Shown here piece by piece: positions 16,370-25,078 of a stretch of 64,000 bases of DNA (position 1 is the stretch's first letter; every line of letters starts with the position of its first letter). Location of the stretch: contig NZ_JBAWKJ010000001.1 of NCBI RefSeq assembly GCF_037095755.1, positions 1,491,001-1,555,000 on the forward strand, read 5' to 3'. The DNA is from Sphingopyxis sp. CCNWLW2 (GTDB lineage: Bacteria > Pseudomonadota > Alphaproteobacteria > Sphingomonadales > Sphingomonadaceae). The notes beneath the pieces were generated by a model, which worked only from the letters and a program-made list of their open reading frames with translations, had not been told where the DNA came from and did not search any database. The translations under genes were made by a program, and so were the position numbers.

Positions 16370-17284
16370 TCAGGCTGCGATCTTGCTCGGCTGCGTCGCC
16401 GCGCATTTTTCGACCATCGCGATCACATCCTTGCGGCGCTGGCCGGCGAGCGGCATGCGCGGCATGCGGACGCGTTCGGAGCCGCGCCCCATGATCTCTT
16501 CGGCGAGCTTGATCGACTGGACCAGATCGCGGTCGGCGTCGAGATGGAGAAGCGGCATGAACCAGCGATAGATCGCCAGCGCCTCGTCATGTCTGCCCTC
16601 GTTGAAGGCCGCGACAAGGCGGACCGATTCGGTCGGGAAGGCGCTCGTCAGCCCCGAAACCCAGCCGCTGGCGCCGAGGAACAGGCCCTCGAGTGCGACG
16701 TCGTCGAGCCCGGCCATCACCGTATAGCGATCGCCGAAACGGTTGAAGACGTCGGTGAAGCGGCGCGGATCGGGCGCGCTTTCCTTGATCGCGACGATGT
16801 TGGACACGTCGCGCAGCGCCTCGAGCGTCGCGAAATCGACGTCGACGCGGTACGCGGGCGGATTGTTATAGAGCATGACCGGCAGCGAGGTCGCCTCGGC
16901 AACGGCACGGAAATGCGCCTGCAGCTCTTCGGGGGTCGGCACATAGACCATCGCGGGCAAGAGCATGATCGCATCGGCGCCGAGCTTTTCGGCATCCTTC
17001 GCATATTGGATCGCGCGCGCGGTGGTGAGTTCGGACACGCCCGCGACGACGGGCACGCGTCCGGCAACCGCTTCGACCGCGCCTTTCAGGATATTCCGCT
17101 TTTCGTCGGGCTCGAGCGAATTATTCTCGCCGCACGTGCCGAGAATGATGAGCCCGGTCACCCCGTCATCGACAAGCGCGCTCTGCACACGCTGGGTTGC
17201 ATCATAATCGACCGACAGATCTTCGGCGAATTGAGTGGTAGCTGCGGGATATACGCCCTCCCACAGTGTCCTTATCACGCTCAT
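16370..17284 (-). CDS. 1-pyrroline-4-hydroxy-2-carboxylate deaminase (DapA-like family)
   Basis: 304 residues of the DHDPS/N-acetylneuraminate lyase fold. The Schiff-base Lys is Lys167 (NIVAIKES) and the proton-relay Tyr is Tyr139 (VMLYNNPP); LGTCGENNSL replaces the usual GTTGE loop. GGAGGTAATGA precedes the start. It heads the operon deaminase-epimerase-GntR-permease, divergent from the FAD dehydrogenase across operator site C. In the hydroxyproline pathway this enzyme turns the cyclic imine into alpha-ketoglutarate semialdehyde with loss of ammonia. A close relative, L-2-keto-3-deoxyarabonate dehydratase, gives the same product from a sugar acid and is the main alternative. Confidence 0.85.
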   Translation of the reverse strand: MSVIRTLWEGVYPAATTQFAEDLSVDYDATQRVQSALVDDGVTGLIILGTCGENNSLEPDEKRNILKGAVEAVAGRVPVVAGVSELTTARAIQYAKDAEKLGADAIMLLPAMVYVPTPEELQAHFRAVAEATSLPVMLYNNPPAYRVDVDFATLEALRDVSNIVAIKESAPDPRRFTDVFNRFGDRYTVMAGLDDVALEGLFLGASGWVSGLTSAFPTESVRLVAAFNEGRHDEALAIYRWFMPLLHLDADRDLVQSIKLAEEIMGRGSERVRMPRMPLAGQRRKDVIAMVEKCAATQPSKIAA

Positions 17285-17308
17285 TCATTACCTCCGTTGA
17301 AGCTTCAG

Positions 17309-17320
17309 ATCGTATACGGT
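17309..17320. promoter_or_regulatory. GntR operator site C
   Basis: ATCGTATACGGT matches the perfect palindrome at 11 of 12 positions, and a further GTATATGATAC follows it. It lies in the 48-bp spacer between the divergent deaminase and FAD dehydrogenase genes, only 12 bases before the latter's start codon. It would control both catabolic operons and the regulator itself. Confidence 0.75.
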
Positions 17321-17332
17321 ATATGATACAAG

Positions 17333-18607
17333 ATGCCAAATGATTTTCCATCCCGCTCGTCCGATCCGCAGAATGCCGTCGTAATTGGCGGTGGCGTCGT
17401 CGGACTCGCCACCGCTCTCGCGCTACAAAAACGCGATATTTCAGTCACATTGATCGATTCGCCCTCGGCATCCCCTGCCGCATCATGGGGGAATGCGGGC
17501 CATATCGCCATCGAACAGGTCGAACCGCTCGCGTCGCGCGCGACGATCCGCTCGATGCCGCGCCGCCTGTTCTGGCGCGGCGGTGCGCTGTCCTTGCCAT
17601 GGCGCGATATCGGCGCGTGGCTGCCCTTCTCGCTGCGGCTCGTCGCCGCGACGAGCCCCGCGCGCTTCGCGGCCGGCCGTGCGGCGCTCGGTCAGGCGCT
17701 GGGCGATGCGATGGGTTCGTGGCGCCGGCTGCTGGGCCGAATCGGGGCGGACGACCTGCTCGTCGAGGATGGCCATTATATCCTGTGGGAAAGCGCCGCG
17801 AGCGTCGAAGCTGGCCGCGCGCACTGGGCGGCAACCGATATCGGCCAAGCGACTATGCGCGATGCAACCTCCGCCGAGATGACGCGGTTGGCCGCGCTCA
17901 CGTCGGCGCCGGTCGCGGGAGCGGTCCATATTGCGGGATCGGGCCAGATCGCCGATCTCGACGCGCTGGGCGCGGCGCTTCGTGCGGGCTTCGATGCCGC
18001 CGGCGGTTCGCGAATCGCGGCGAGGATCGACCGGCTGGTGATCGAGGACGGCCGCGCCGTCGCCATCGCGGTCGACGGTACACGCCACGCCGCGGATGCG
18101 ATGGTGATCGCGGGCGGCGCCGCGTCGGGGGCGCTGATGGCGTCGATCGGCCAGCGCGTGCCGATCATCGCCGAGCGCGGCTATCATATCCAGTCGGCCG
18201 ACACCGGCTGGCCGCATGATATGCCGCCGGTGGTATTCGAAGACCGGTCGATGATCGTCACCCGCTTCCGCTCGGGGCTGCGTGCGGCGAGTTTCGTCGA
18301 ATTCGGCCGCGGCGCCAGCCCCGCCGACCCGCGCAAATGGGCGCGGCTGCGAAAACATGTCGCGGCGCTCGGCCTGTCCTTCGGACTGCCCGGTGCCGAA
18401 TGGATGGGCGCGCGGCCGACCTTGCCCGACTATCTGCCCGCGATCGGGCGGAGCGACCGCACCTCCAACCTCTTCTATGCATTCGGCCACCAGCATCTGG
18501 GCCTGACCCTCGCCGCGACGACGGGCGATGCCATTGCCGCACTCGTCGCCGGAGACGCGCCGCCCTTCGACCTAACCCCCTTCGACCTCAAGCGTTTTGG
18601 AGCCTGA
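17333..18607 (+). CDS. FAD-dependent D-hydroxyproline (D-amino-acid) dehydrogenase
   Basis: 424 residues of the DAO/DadA family. The Rossmann dinucleotide-binding motif VVIGGGVVGLATALAL begins at about residue 16, followed by an acidic-strand end (VTLIDS), and the C-terminus has the family's ATTGDAIAALVAGDAPP. The expected reaction is oxidation of cis-4-hydroxy-D-proline to 1-pyrroline-4-hydroxy-2-carboxylate, passing electrons to a carrier. The gene is divergent from the deaminase and controlled by site C, and is followed after 1 base by the M24 peptidase. There is no clear ribosome-binding site, so translation may be leaderless or the start slightly different. It is a single-subunit type, as no small ferredoxin-like subunits are nearby. 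Confidence 0.85.
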   Translation: MPNDFPSRSSDPQNAVVIGGGVVGLATALALQKRDISVTLIDSPSASPAASWGNAGHIAIEQVEPLASRATIRSMPRRLFWRGGALSLPWRDIGAWLPFSLRLVAATSPARFAAGRAALGQALGDAMGSWRRLLGRIGADDLLVEDGHYILWESAASVEAGRAHWAATDIGQATMRDATSAEMTRLAALTSAPVAGAVHIAGSGQIADLDALGAALRAGFDAAGGSRIAARIDRLVIEDGRAVAIAVDGTRHAADAMVIAGGAASGALMASIGQRVPIIAERGYHIQSADTGWPHDMPPVVFEDRSMIVTRFRSGLRAASFVEFGRGASPADPRKWARLRKHVAALGLSFGLPGAEWMGARPTLPDYLPAIGRSDRTSNLFYAFGHQHLGLTLAATTGDAIAALVAGDAPPFDLTPFDLKRFGA

Positions 18608-18608
18608 C

Positions 18609-19811
18609 ATGACCAACGGAATCGGCGGATCGACCGCCGCACAGGAACTCGCCGCCATCACCCCCTGGGCCGATCGCGCCGCGCCAATCGCCGCGGCGGA
18701 GCGCGAGCAGCGCATCGAAAAGGCGCGGCGGCTGATGCACGCGAACGGCGCCGATGCGCTGCTGGTCGGGGCGGGCGCGAGCCTGCGCTATTACGCGGGC
18801 ATCCCGTGGGGCGCGAGCGAGCGGCTCGTCGCGATGCTGCTGCCGCGCACGGGAAAACCCATCGTCATCGCGCCCGCGTTCGAACTTGGCACGCTCGAGG
18901 CCGACCTCAAGATCGAGGTCGAGTTGCGATTGTGGGAGGAGGATGAGAGCCCGTCCGAACTGGTGGTCGGTGCCTTGCGCGAGGCTGGTGCGACCAGGCT
19001 CGCAATCGATCCGGGCATGGCGTTCCTGTTCGTCGATCGCATCCGCCGCGCCGGTCCGGCGCTCGACATCGTCGACGGCGGGCCGATTGTCGACGGCTGC
19101 CGGATGGTTAAATCGGCGACCGAACTCGCGCTGCTCCAGCAGGCGAAGTCGATGACGCTCGAAGTGCATCGCCGCGCCGCACGCATCCTCGCCCCCGGCA
19201 TCCGCGCGAGCGAGGTCACGCGCTTTCTGGAGGAGGCGCACCGCAAAATCGGAGCGCCGGGCGGCAACAGCTTCTGCATCGTCCAGTTCGGCCGTTCGAC
19301 CGCCTTTCCGCACGGGCTTCCCGGCGACGCGCAATTGCACGAAGGCGACGTCGTGCTGATCGATGTCGGCTGCGTTATCGAGGGCTATAACTCGGACATC
19401 ACGCGCACCTATGTTTTCGGCGACGCCGATACGGAGCAGCGGCATATCTGGGCGCTCGAAAAGGAAGCACAGGCCGCGGCCTTCGACGCCGCGCTGCCCG
19501 GCGCGCCGTGCGAGGCGGTCGATGCCGCGGCGCGTGTTGTGCTGGAGAAGGCGGGGCTCGGCCCCGACTATCGCTTGCCCGGGCTGCCGCACCGCACCGG
19601 CCACGGCATCGGGCTGTCGATCCACGAGCCCGCCTATCTGGTGCGCGGCGACACGACCCCGCTCGCACCCGGCATGTGTTTTTCGAACGAGCCGATGATC
19701 GTTATCCCCGACCGCTTTGGCATCCGGCTCGAGGATCATTTCTATATGACCGAAAGCGGCGCCAAATGGTTCACCGAACCCTCGCCCGCGATCGACCGGC
19801 CGTTCGGCTGA
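18609..19811 (+). CDS. M24-family Xaa-Pro peptidase (prolidase/aminopeptidase P-like)
   Basis: 400 residues: an N-terminal creatinase/prolidase domain (about 30-160) and a pita-bread catalytic domain. The five metal ligands are visible: Asp in VLIDVG, Asp in SDITRTYVFG, His in HRTGHGIGLSIHEP, Glu in SNEPMI and Glu in IRLEDH. GGAG lies 6 bases before the ATG, and the gene starts 1 base after the dehydrogenase stop, so the two are translationally linked. No signal peptide: it works in the cytoplasm, where it would release hydroxyproline or proline from imported Xaa-Pro/Xaa-Hyp dipeptides. That specificity is known for the family and fits the neighbourhood. Confidence 0.9.
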   Translation: MTNGIGGSTAAQELAAITPWADRAAPIAAAEREQRIEKARRLMHANGADALLVGAGASLRYYAGIPWGASERLVAMLLPRTGKPIVIAPAFELGTLEADLKIEVELRLWEEDESPSELVVGALREAGATRLAIDPGMAFLFVDRIRRAGPALDIVDGGPIVDGCRMVKSATELALLQQAKSMTLEVHRRAARILAPGIRASEVTRFLEEAHRKIGAPGGNSFCIVQFGRSTAFPHGLPGDAQLHEGDVVLIDVGCVIEGYNSDITRTYVFGDADTEQRHIWALEKEAQAAAFDAALPGAPCEAVDAAARVVLEKAGLGPDYRLPGLPHRTGHGIGLSIHEPAYLVRGDTTPLAPGMCFSNEPMIVIPDRFGIRLEDHFYMTESGAKWFTEPSPAIDRPFG

Positions 19812-19812
19812 G

Positions 19813-20832
19813 CTAGCCCAGCAGCGCGCGCACGTCGTCGTAGAGCGGACGCGGCACCTGCACGCCATTGGCGAGGCTGCGCGCGCGCGCCTCGAAGCGG
19901 CGCTGCGACGGCAGGCGCGCACCCTGCCCGGTGATCGCGTCGAATACCGCTTCGGCACGTTCGATATGCTTCGCCGCCTCGGCGCCGAGGAAGCCCGCGG
20001 GATCGATCGCGAGGATGAATTCGCCGCCGATCGGCGATGAGCCGGCGCCATCGTCGAGTGCGATCGATTCGGCGCTGGTGAGATCGCCGATCAGCGGCCC
20101 CGCGATCAGTTCGACCATCGTCGCGAGCGCCGACCCCTTGTGTCCGCCGAATGTCAGCATCGCGCCGTCGAGCGCGGCTTTGGCATCGGTCGTCGGCCGC
20201 CCTTCGGCGTCGATGCCCCAGCCTTCGGGAATCGGCTTGCCCGCACGGCGATGCAGTTCGATCTCGCCGCGTGCGACCGCGCTCGTCGCGAAATCGAAGA
20301 TATAGGGATAGGCGCCAGGGCGCGGCCAGCCGAACGCGATCGGGTTGGTGCCGAACAAGGGCTTGATGCCGCCGGCCGGGGCGACCCACGCGTGGCTGGG
20401 GGTGCAGGCGAAGGCGACGAGACCCGCGGCGGCGACCGCTTCGACCTCGGGCCAGAGCGCCGCGAAATGCACGCAATTGTTGATCCCGAGCGCCGCAATT
20501 CCATTCCGCCGTGCCTTTTCGACGAGCGTCGGCAGCCCCGCGCCGAACGCGGTCTGGGCAAACCCGCCGCCCGCATCGACGCGAACCAGCGCGGGCGCGA
20601 TATCGTGCACGAGGGGGATGGCGTCCTTGATCACCTTGCCTGTCTTCAGCGTGTTGACACAAACGAGCAGGCGATAAATCCCGTGACTCGCGCAATCGTC
20701 GCGTTCGCCGGCGACGATGGTTTCGGTCACCGCCTCGACATGCTGAGGCGCGAGGCCGTGGTGCGTCAGGATTTCGCGCGACAGCGCCGCCACGTCATCC
20801 AGCGAAAGTCGGACTTTTTCGTCGCTCATCAT
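19813..20832 (-). CDS. Ldh-family NAD(P)-dependent oxidoreductase, possible pyrroline-2-carboxylate reductase
   Basis: 339 residues of the malate/L-sulfolactate (Ldh) dehydrogenase family, not the classic Rossmann LDH. Typical stretches are DDCASHGIYRL, GINNCVHFAALWPEV and IFDFATSAVARGEIELHRRAGK. In other bacteria members next to hydroxyproline genes reduce 1-pyrroline-2-carboxylate or 1-piperideine-2-carboxylate to proline or pipecolate, a step needed for 3-hydroxyproline use. The gene is convergent with the M24 gene (1 bp apart) and divergent from the arabinofuranosidase across operator site D. The enzyme class is certain; the substrate is inferred from context. An in-frame start 3 bases later is equally possible. 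Confidence 0.82.
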   Translation of the reverse strand: MMSDEKVRLSLDDVAALSREILTHHGLAPQHVEAVTETIVAGERDDCASHGIYRLLVCVNTLKTGKVIKDAIPLVHDIAPALVRVDAGGGFAQTAFGAGLPTLVEKARRNGIAALGINNCVHFAALWPEVEAVAAAGLVAFACTPSHAWVAPAGGIKPLFGTNPIAFGWPRPGAYPYIFDFATSAVARGEIELHRRAGKPIPEGWGIDAEGRPTTDAKAALDGAMLTFGGHKGSALATMVELIAGPLIGDLTSAESIALDDGAGSSPIGGEFILAIDPAGFLGAEAAKHIERAEAVFDAITGQGARLPSQRRFEARARSLANGVQVPRPLYDDVRALLG

Positions 20833-20879
20833 TCATCTCACAGCAAATGTTCCAAGGGCCATTATAGCCGCTTGCTAAA

Positions 20880-20891
20880 TTCGTATACTAT
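20880..20891. promoter_or_regulatory. GntR operator site D
   Basis: TTCGTATACTAT matches ATCGTATACGAT at 10 of 12 positions. It lies between the divergent Ldh-family gene (start 20832) and the arabinofuranosidase operon (start about 20936), at promoter distance from both. Confidence 0.7.
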
Positions 20892-20935
20892 ATAATATGC
20901 TGTTGCCAAGGCGAGCGAAGTCTCAGGGGAGCATG

Positions 20936-23311
20936 ATGCAAATATGGCACGTCGATCGCCGCACCCTGCTCGCGGGCGCCGCAGCCGCCGCGCTTGTCCC
21001 TGTTTTCGCCCGCGCCGCGCCCGTTTCGACCACGACTTTCGGGCCAGCCAAACCGTTGCCCCTGTCGGCAGTCCGCCTGCTCGAATCGCCCTGGCTTGAG
21101 GCGATCGAAGGCAATCGTCGTTACCTGCACGCACTCGAACCCGACCGCCTGCTTCATAATTTTCGCGCCAGCGCGGGGCTCGAACCCAAGGGTGCGGTCT
21201 ATGGCGGGTGGGAAAGCGATACCATTGCCGGGCACAGCCTCGGCCATTATCTGACCGCCTTGTCGCTGATGTACGCCCAGACAGGCGACGAAGAATGCAA
21301 ACGCCGCACCTCTTATATCGTCGACGAACTCGCCGCGGCGCAGACCGCGCACGGCGACGGCTATGTCGCGGGTTTCACGCGCAAGCGCGGCGATGTCGTC
21401 GAGGACGGCAAGACGATCTTCGCCGAGCTGACGCGCGGCGACATCCGTTCGATGGGATTCGACCTCAACGGCTGCTGGGTGCCTTTCTACAACTGGCACA
21501 AATTGTTCGCCGGTCTGTTCGACGCGCAAGAGCTTTGCGGCAATGCCAGGGCGCTGCCCGTTGCGGTCGGCCTCGGCACCTATATCGATGGCGTGTTCGC
21601 AGCATTGAACGACGCGCAGGTCCAGCAGATACTCGATTGCGAGCATGGCGGGATCAACGAGAGTTTCGCCGAGCTGCACGCGCGAACGAAAGACCCGCGC
21701 TGGCTGCGCCTCGCCGAGCGGCTGCGGCACCGCAAGATACTCGACCCGCTGAGCGAGGGCACGGATTCGCTGCCGTGGATCCATGCCAACACCCAGATCC
21801 CGAAGATCATCGGCCTTGCCCGTCTGCACGAGCTGACCGGCAAGGCGGGCGATGCGGCGGCAGCGCGCTTCTTCTGGGAAACGGTGATCCGCGATTACTC
21901 CTATGTCATCGGTGGCAATGCCGACCGCGAATATTTCCCGGCGCCGCGGACGATCTCGAAACATATCACCGAGCAGACGTGCGAAAGCTGCAACAGCTAT
22001 AATATGCTCAAGCTCACCCGCCATCTTTATGGCTGGCGGCCCGAAGCGCGGCTGTTCGATTATTATGAGCGCGCGCACACCAACCATATCCTCGCGCATC
22101 AGGACCCGGCGACGGGCATGTTCGCCTATATGGTGCCGCTGATGTCGGGATCGGCGCGCAAATTTTCGAAACCCTTCGACGATTTCTGGTGCTGTGTCGG
22201 GTCGGGGATGGAAAGCCACGCCAAGCACGGCGATTCGGTGTGGTGGCAGAGCGGCGACACGCTGCTGGTGAACCTCTACATCGCCTCGACCGCGACATGG
22301 GAAAGCCAGGGCGCCGGTTTCCGGATGGAAACCGCTTATCCGTTCGGCGAAAGCGTCGCGATCACGCTCGAAACGCTCGACCGCCCGCGCGACTTCGCCG
22401 TCGCGCTGCGTATCCCCGGCTGGTGCGAGGGCGCGGCGCTGACAGTGAACGGCAAGCCGGTGCCCGCAGGGACCCCCGGCGATTATGCGGTGATCCGCTG
22501 TCGCTGGGCGAAGGGCGACCGGATCGCGCTCACCCTTCCGATGCGGCTGCGCAGCGAAAGCGCGAACGACGATCCATCGATGGTCGCCTTGCTGCATGGC
22601 CCGGTCGTGCTCGCCGCTGACCTCGGCCCCGCCGACCAGCCGTTCGAGGGGCCCGCCCCCGCGCTGGTCGCCGCCGAGGTGCTCGCGGGCTTCGCTCCTG
22701 TCGATGCCGCCGCGGGACGGTTTCGCACCACCGGAATCGCAAGGCCTGCCGACCTCGCCTTCGCGCCCTTTTTCCAGCAGCGCGATCGCCGTACGGCTGT
22801 CTATTTCAAAAGCTTCGACGATGCGGGATGGGCGCGCGAGCAGGTCGCCTTTGCCGCCGAACATGCGCGCCAGCAGGACCTCGCCCGCCGTTCGGTCGAC
22901 GTGATGAACCTCGGCGAGATGCAACCCGAGCGCGACCATGGGCTCACCGCCAAGAACAGCTACGCCGTCACCTATCGCGGCCGCCACGGGCGCGACGCGC
23001 GAACCTTCGGCTTCTTCGAATATAAGGCGAAGGTGCGTCCCGGCCCGCTCGTCCTGCAGGCGACCTATTGGGGCGAAGAGCGGAACAAGCTGTTCGATAT
23101 CCTGATCGACGGGACGAAGATCGCGACGCAGGCGCTCGACGGCGGACACCCCGGTGAATTCTTCGAGATCGACTATCCGATCCCCACCGATCTGACGCGC
23201 GGCAAGGACGAAGTCACCGTCCGCTTCCAGCCCGCAAACGACACGACACGCTGCGGGCCCGTTTTCGGAATCCGCATCTTCACGCCCGTAACCGCGCAGG
23301 GGACGGTCTGA
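20936..23311 (+). CDS. Beta-L-arabinofuranosidase, GH127/GH146 (DUF1680) type, Tat-exported
   Basis: 791 residues. The N-terminus VDRRTLLAGAAAAALVPVFARA is a good twin-arginine signal. The alpha/alpha-barrel carries the zinc-thiolate active site of this clan: Glu350 and Cys352 in TCESCNSYN, and the Cys-Cys pair 419-420 in FWCCVGSGMESH, one of which is the nucleophile in characterised relatives. A C-terminal beta domain (about 650-790) is typical of longer DUF1680 proteins. ATGs occur at 20897, 20933 and 20936; the last is preferred because GGGGAG then has normal spacing. First gene of an operon with a gamma-glutamyltransferase and two DUF885 peptidases. Relatives remove L-arabinofuranose from hydroxyproline-linked chains of plant extensins or from arabinan; the hydroxyproline genes nearby favour the former. 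Confidence 0.88.
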   Translation: MQIWHVDRRTLLAGAAAAALVPVFARAAPVSTTTFGPAKPLPLSAVRLLESPWLEAIEGNRRYLHALEPDRLLHNFRASAGLEPKGAVYGGWESDTIAGHSLGHYLTALSLMYAQTGDEECKRRTSYIVDELAAAQTAHGDGYVAGFTRKRGDVVEDGKTIFAELTRGDIRSMGFDLNGCWVPFYNWHKLFAGLFDAQELCGNARALPVAVGLGTYIDGVFAALNDAQVQQILDCEHGGINESFAELHARTKDPRWLRLAERLRHRKILDPLSEGTDSLPWIHANTQIPKIIGLARLHELTGKAGDAAAARFFWETVIRDYSYVIGGNADREYFPAPRTISKHITEQTCESCNSYNMLKLTRHLYGWRPEARLFDYYERAHTNHILAHQDPATGMFAYMVPLMSGSARKFSKPFDDFWCCVGSGMESHAKHGDSVWWQSGDTLLVNLYIASTATWESQGAGFRMETAYPFGESVAITLETLDRPRDFAVALRIPGWCEGAALTVNGKPVPAGTPGDYAVIRCRWAKGDRIALTLPMRLRSESANDDPSMVALLHGPVVLAADLGPADQPFEGPAPALVAAEVLAGFAPVDAAAGRFRTTGIARPADLAFAPFFQQRDRRTAVYFKSFDDAGWAREQVAFAAEHARQQDLARRSVDVMNLGEMQPERDHGLTAKNSYAVTYRGRHGRDARTFGFFEYKAKVRPGPLVLQATYWGEERNKLFDILIDGTKIATQALDGGHPGEFFEIDYPIPTDLTRGKDEVTVRFQPANDTTRCGPVFGIRIFTPVTAQGTV

Positions 23312-23347
23312 CGCACGGGGATAGGATAACAGATAGGGGGTCGCAAA

Positions 23348-25060
23348 ATGGATAGACGCTATCGATTGCTGGTCACGCTCGGGCTCGTGATAATTGCTGC
23401 GCCGGCGCTCGCGCAGGAACAGGGCGCGAAGCCCGCGGTCCATGCCAAATCGGCGATGGCGTCCTCGTCGAACCCCATAGTGACCAAGGCGATGGTCGAG
23501 GTGATGAAGAAAGGCGGCACCGCGCTCGATGCGGTGCTGACCGCGGTGCCGATGCAGGCGGTGATCGAACCGCAGATGACGACGCTCGCGGGCGGCGTCT
23601 CCATCCTCTACTATGACGCGAAGACGAAGGAATATCATTATCTCGACGCCGAACTCGACCACACGAAGGACGCGCAGGTCGGCGGCGGCTGGGCGCAATA
23701 TACCGGCGGCGGGGGCGAGCGGCTGCCCGACACGTCGGGCAAGCGCATCGGCATTCCCGGCACCGTCGCGGGGCTGAAAGCCGCCGCCGACCGCTTCGGC
23801 ACGCTCAAATGGGCCGACTATTTCCAGCCCGCGATCAAGCTCGCCGACGACGGTTACCCGATGTATAGCTTCCTCTATGGCGAACTGGCCGAGGCGGCGC
23901 TGACGCGGCTTTCGGCTTACCCTTCGGGGCGTGAGGAATATTTGCCGCAAGGCTATGTCCCGCCGGTCGGGACGATCGTGAAGCATCCCCGACTGGCAGA
24001 GGCGATGCGCCGTATTGCCGCCGAGGGCCCTTCCTATATCTACACCGGCGAATGGGCGCAGCGCTTTGTCGCGGCGGTGCGCGCGACCGGCGGCGGGCTG
24101 ACCGCCGAGGAGCTCGCGGGGTATAAGGCGCGCTGGGAAACGCCGCTGCGCTCGACCTATAATGGTTATGAGATCATCGGCGCCCCGCCGCCGTCGACTG
24201 CGGGCACGCTCATCTCGATGGTGCTCAACGTCGTCGAGAATTACGACCTCAAAGCGCGCCCGCATTATGCGCAGTCGGCCGAGGCGCTCGAACTGATCCG
24301 CCGTGCCTTCGGCTATGCCGAGACCGCGACCGACGAATTCGTGCGCGATCCGCTGAGCTATGATGTGCCGACCGAGATGCTGTTGTCGAAAGACAATGCG
24401 AAGCGGTTTGCGGCACAGGTCACCGCGAGCCTGCCCAAGCCCGCCGCCGCAGCGCCGCAGGCCGCGGCGACGCCGGGAAGCGCGCTCGAACTCGCGGCCA
24501 ATTTCAGCACGCACGATCGCCACTCGACCGACACCAATCATCTCGTCGCGGTCGACGCGCAGGGTAACATGGCCTCGGTCACCCACTCGGTTTACGGCAG
24601 CACCTTCGCGACGGGCATGGTCGTCGACGGGATCGCGATGAACAGCGGCAATAATTTCCCCGGCAACACCGCCGGCCCCGGCCGCCGCGTGATCTCGCCC
24701 TTTCCGCCGACGATGGTCGCCAAGGACGGCAAGCCGTGGATGACGATCGGCTCGCCCGGCCTGTCGTCGCGCGCGGTGACGATCACGCTGATCAACCTGC
24801 TCGGTTATGGCATGCCGCTCGAGCAGGCGGTCGATGCCCCGCGTTTCCAGGGGTCGCAGGCGGGGGTGCCGATGGTGGTCGAGAGCCGCGTGACGCAGGC
24901 CGTGCGCGACGAACTCAAGGCGCGCTATGGCGTCAATGTCCGCCCGACCGCCCCCTATAATTGGCACTTCGGATCGATCCAGGCGATCCAGCGCAATGCC
25001 GACGGCAGCCTGACCGGCGTCGCTGACCCCCGCCGCGCCGGCCTCGCGGCCGGTTACTGA
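23348..25060 (+). CDS. Gamma-glutamyltransferase-family Ntn hydrolase, secreted (second)
   Basis: 570 residues with a Sec signal (LLVTLGLVIIAAPALAQ). The family pattern is present but diverged: AKSAMASSSNPIVTKAMVEVMKKGGTALDAV and GIPGTVAGLKAAADRFG. The probable autocleavage Thr is at about residue 396 in STDTNHLVAVDAQGN, followed by the oxyanion-type GNNFPGN stretch. It is only distantly related to the gene at 11201-13042, so the two are not a recent duplication. It lies 36 bp after the arabinofuranosidase and 18 bp before a DUF885 gene, within one operon. It probably acts in the periplasm on amide bonds of peptides; the substrate is not known. Confidence 0.85.
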   Translation: MDRRYRLLVTLGLVIIAAPALAQEQGAKPAVHAKSAMASSSNPIVTKAMVEVMKKGGTALDAVLTAVPMQAVIEPQMTTLAGGVSILYYDAKTKEYHYLDAELDHTKDAQVGGGWAQYTGGGGERLPDTSGKRIGIPGTVAGLKAAADRFGTLKWADYFQPAIKLADDGYPMYSFLYGELAEAALTRLSAYPSGREEYLPQGYVPPVGTIVKHPRLAEAMRRIAAEGPSYIYTGEWAQRFVAAVRATGGGLTAEELAGYKARWETPLRSTYNGYEIIGAPPPSTAGTLISMVLNVVENYDLKARPHYAQSAEALELIRRAFGYAETATDEFVRDPLSYDVPTEMLLSKDNAKRFAAQVTASLPKPAAAAPQAAATPGSALELAANFSTHDRHSTDTNHLVAVDAQGNMASVTHSVYGSTFATGMVVDGIAMNSGNNFPGNTAGPGRRVISPFPPTMVAKDGKPWMTIGSPGLSSRAVTITLINLLGYGMPLEQAVDAPRFQGSQAGVPMVVESRVTQAVRDELKARYGVNVRPTAPYNWHFGSIQAIQRNADGSLTGVADPRRAGLAAGY

Positions 25061-25078
25061 TCAACAGGAGAAATTTCG

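Noticed and set aside
16370..17284. Call as dihydrodipicolinate synthase (dapA)
   Set aside because: The fold fits, but the loop LGTCGENNSL and the epimerase/dehydrogenase/KGSA dehydrogenase context fit the hydroxyproline deaminase better.
20888..24967. Very long open frame on the minus strand opposite the arabinofuranosidase and gamma-glutamyltransferase genes
   Set aside because: It is rich in Arg, Asp and His with no domain, spans two well-supported plus-strand genes, and reflects GC-rich codon bias.
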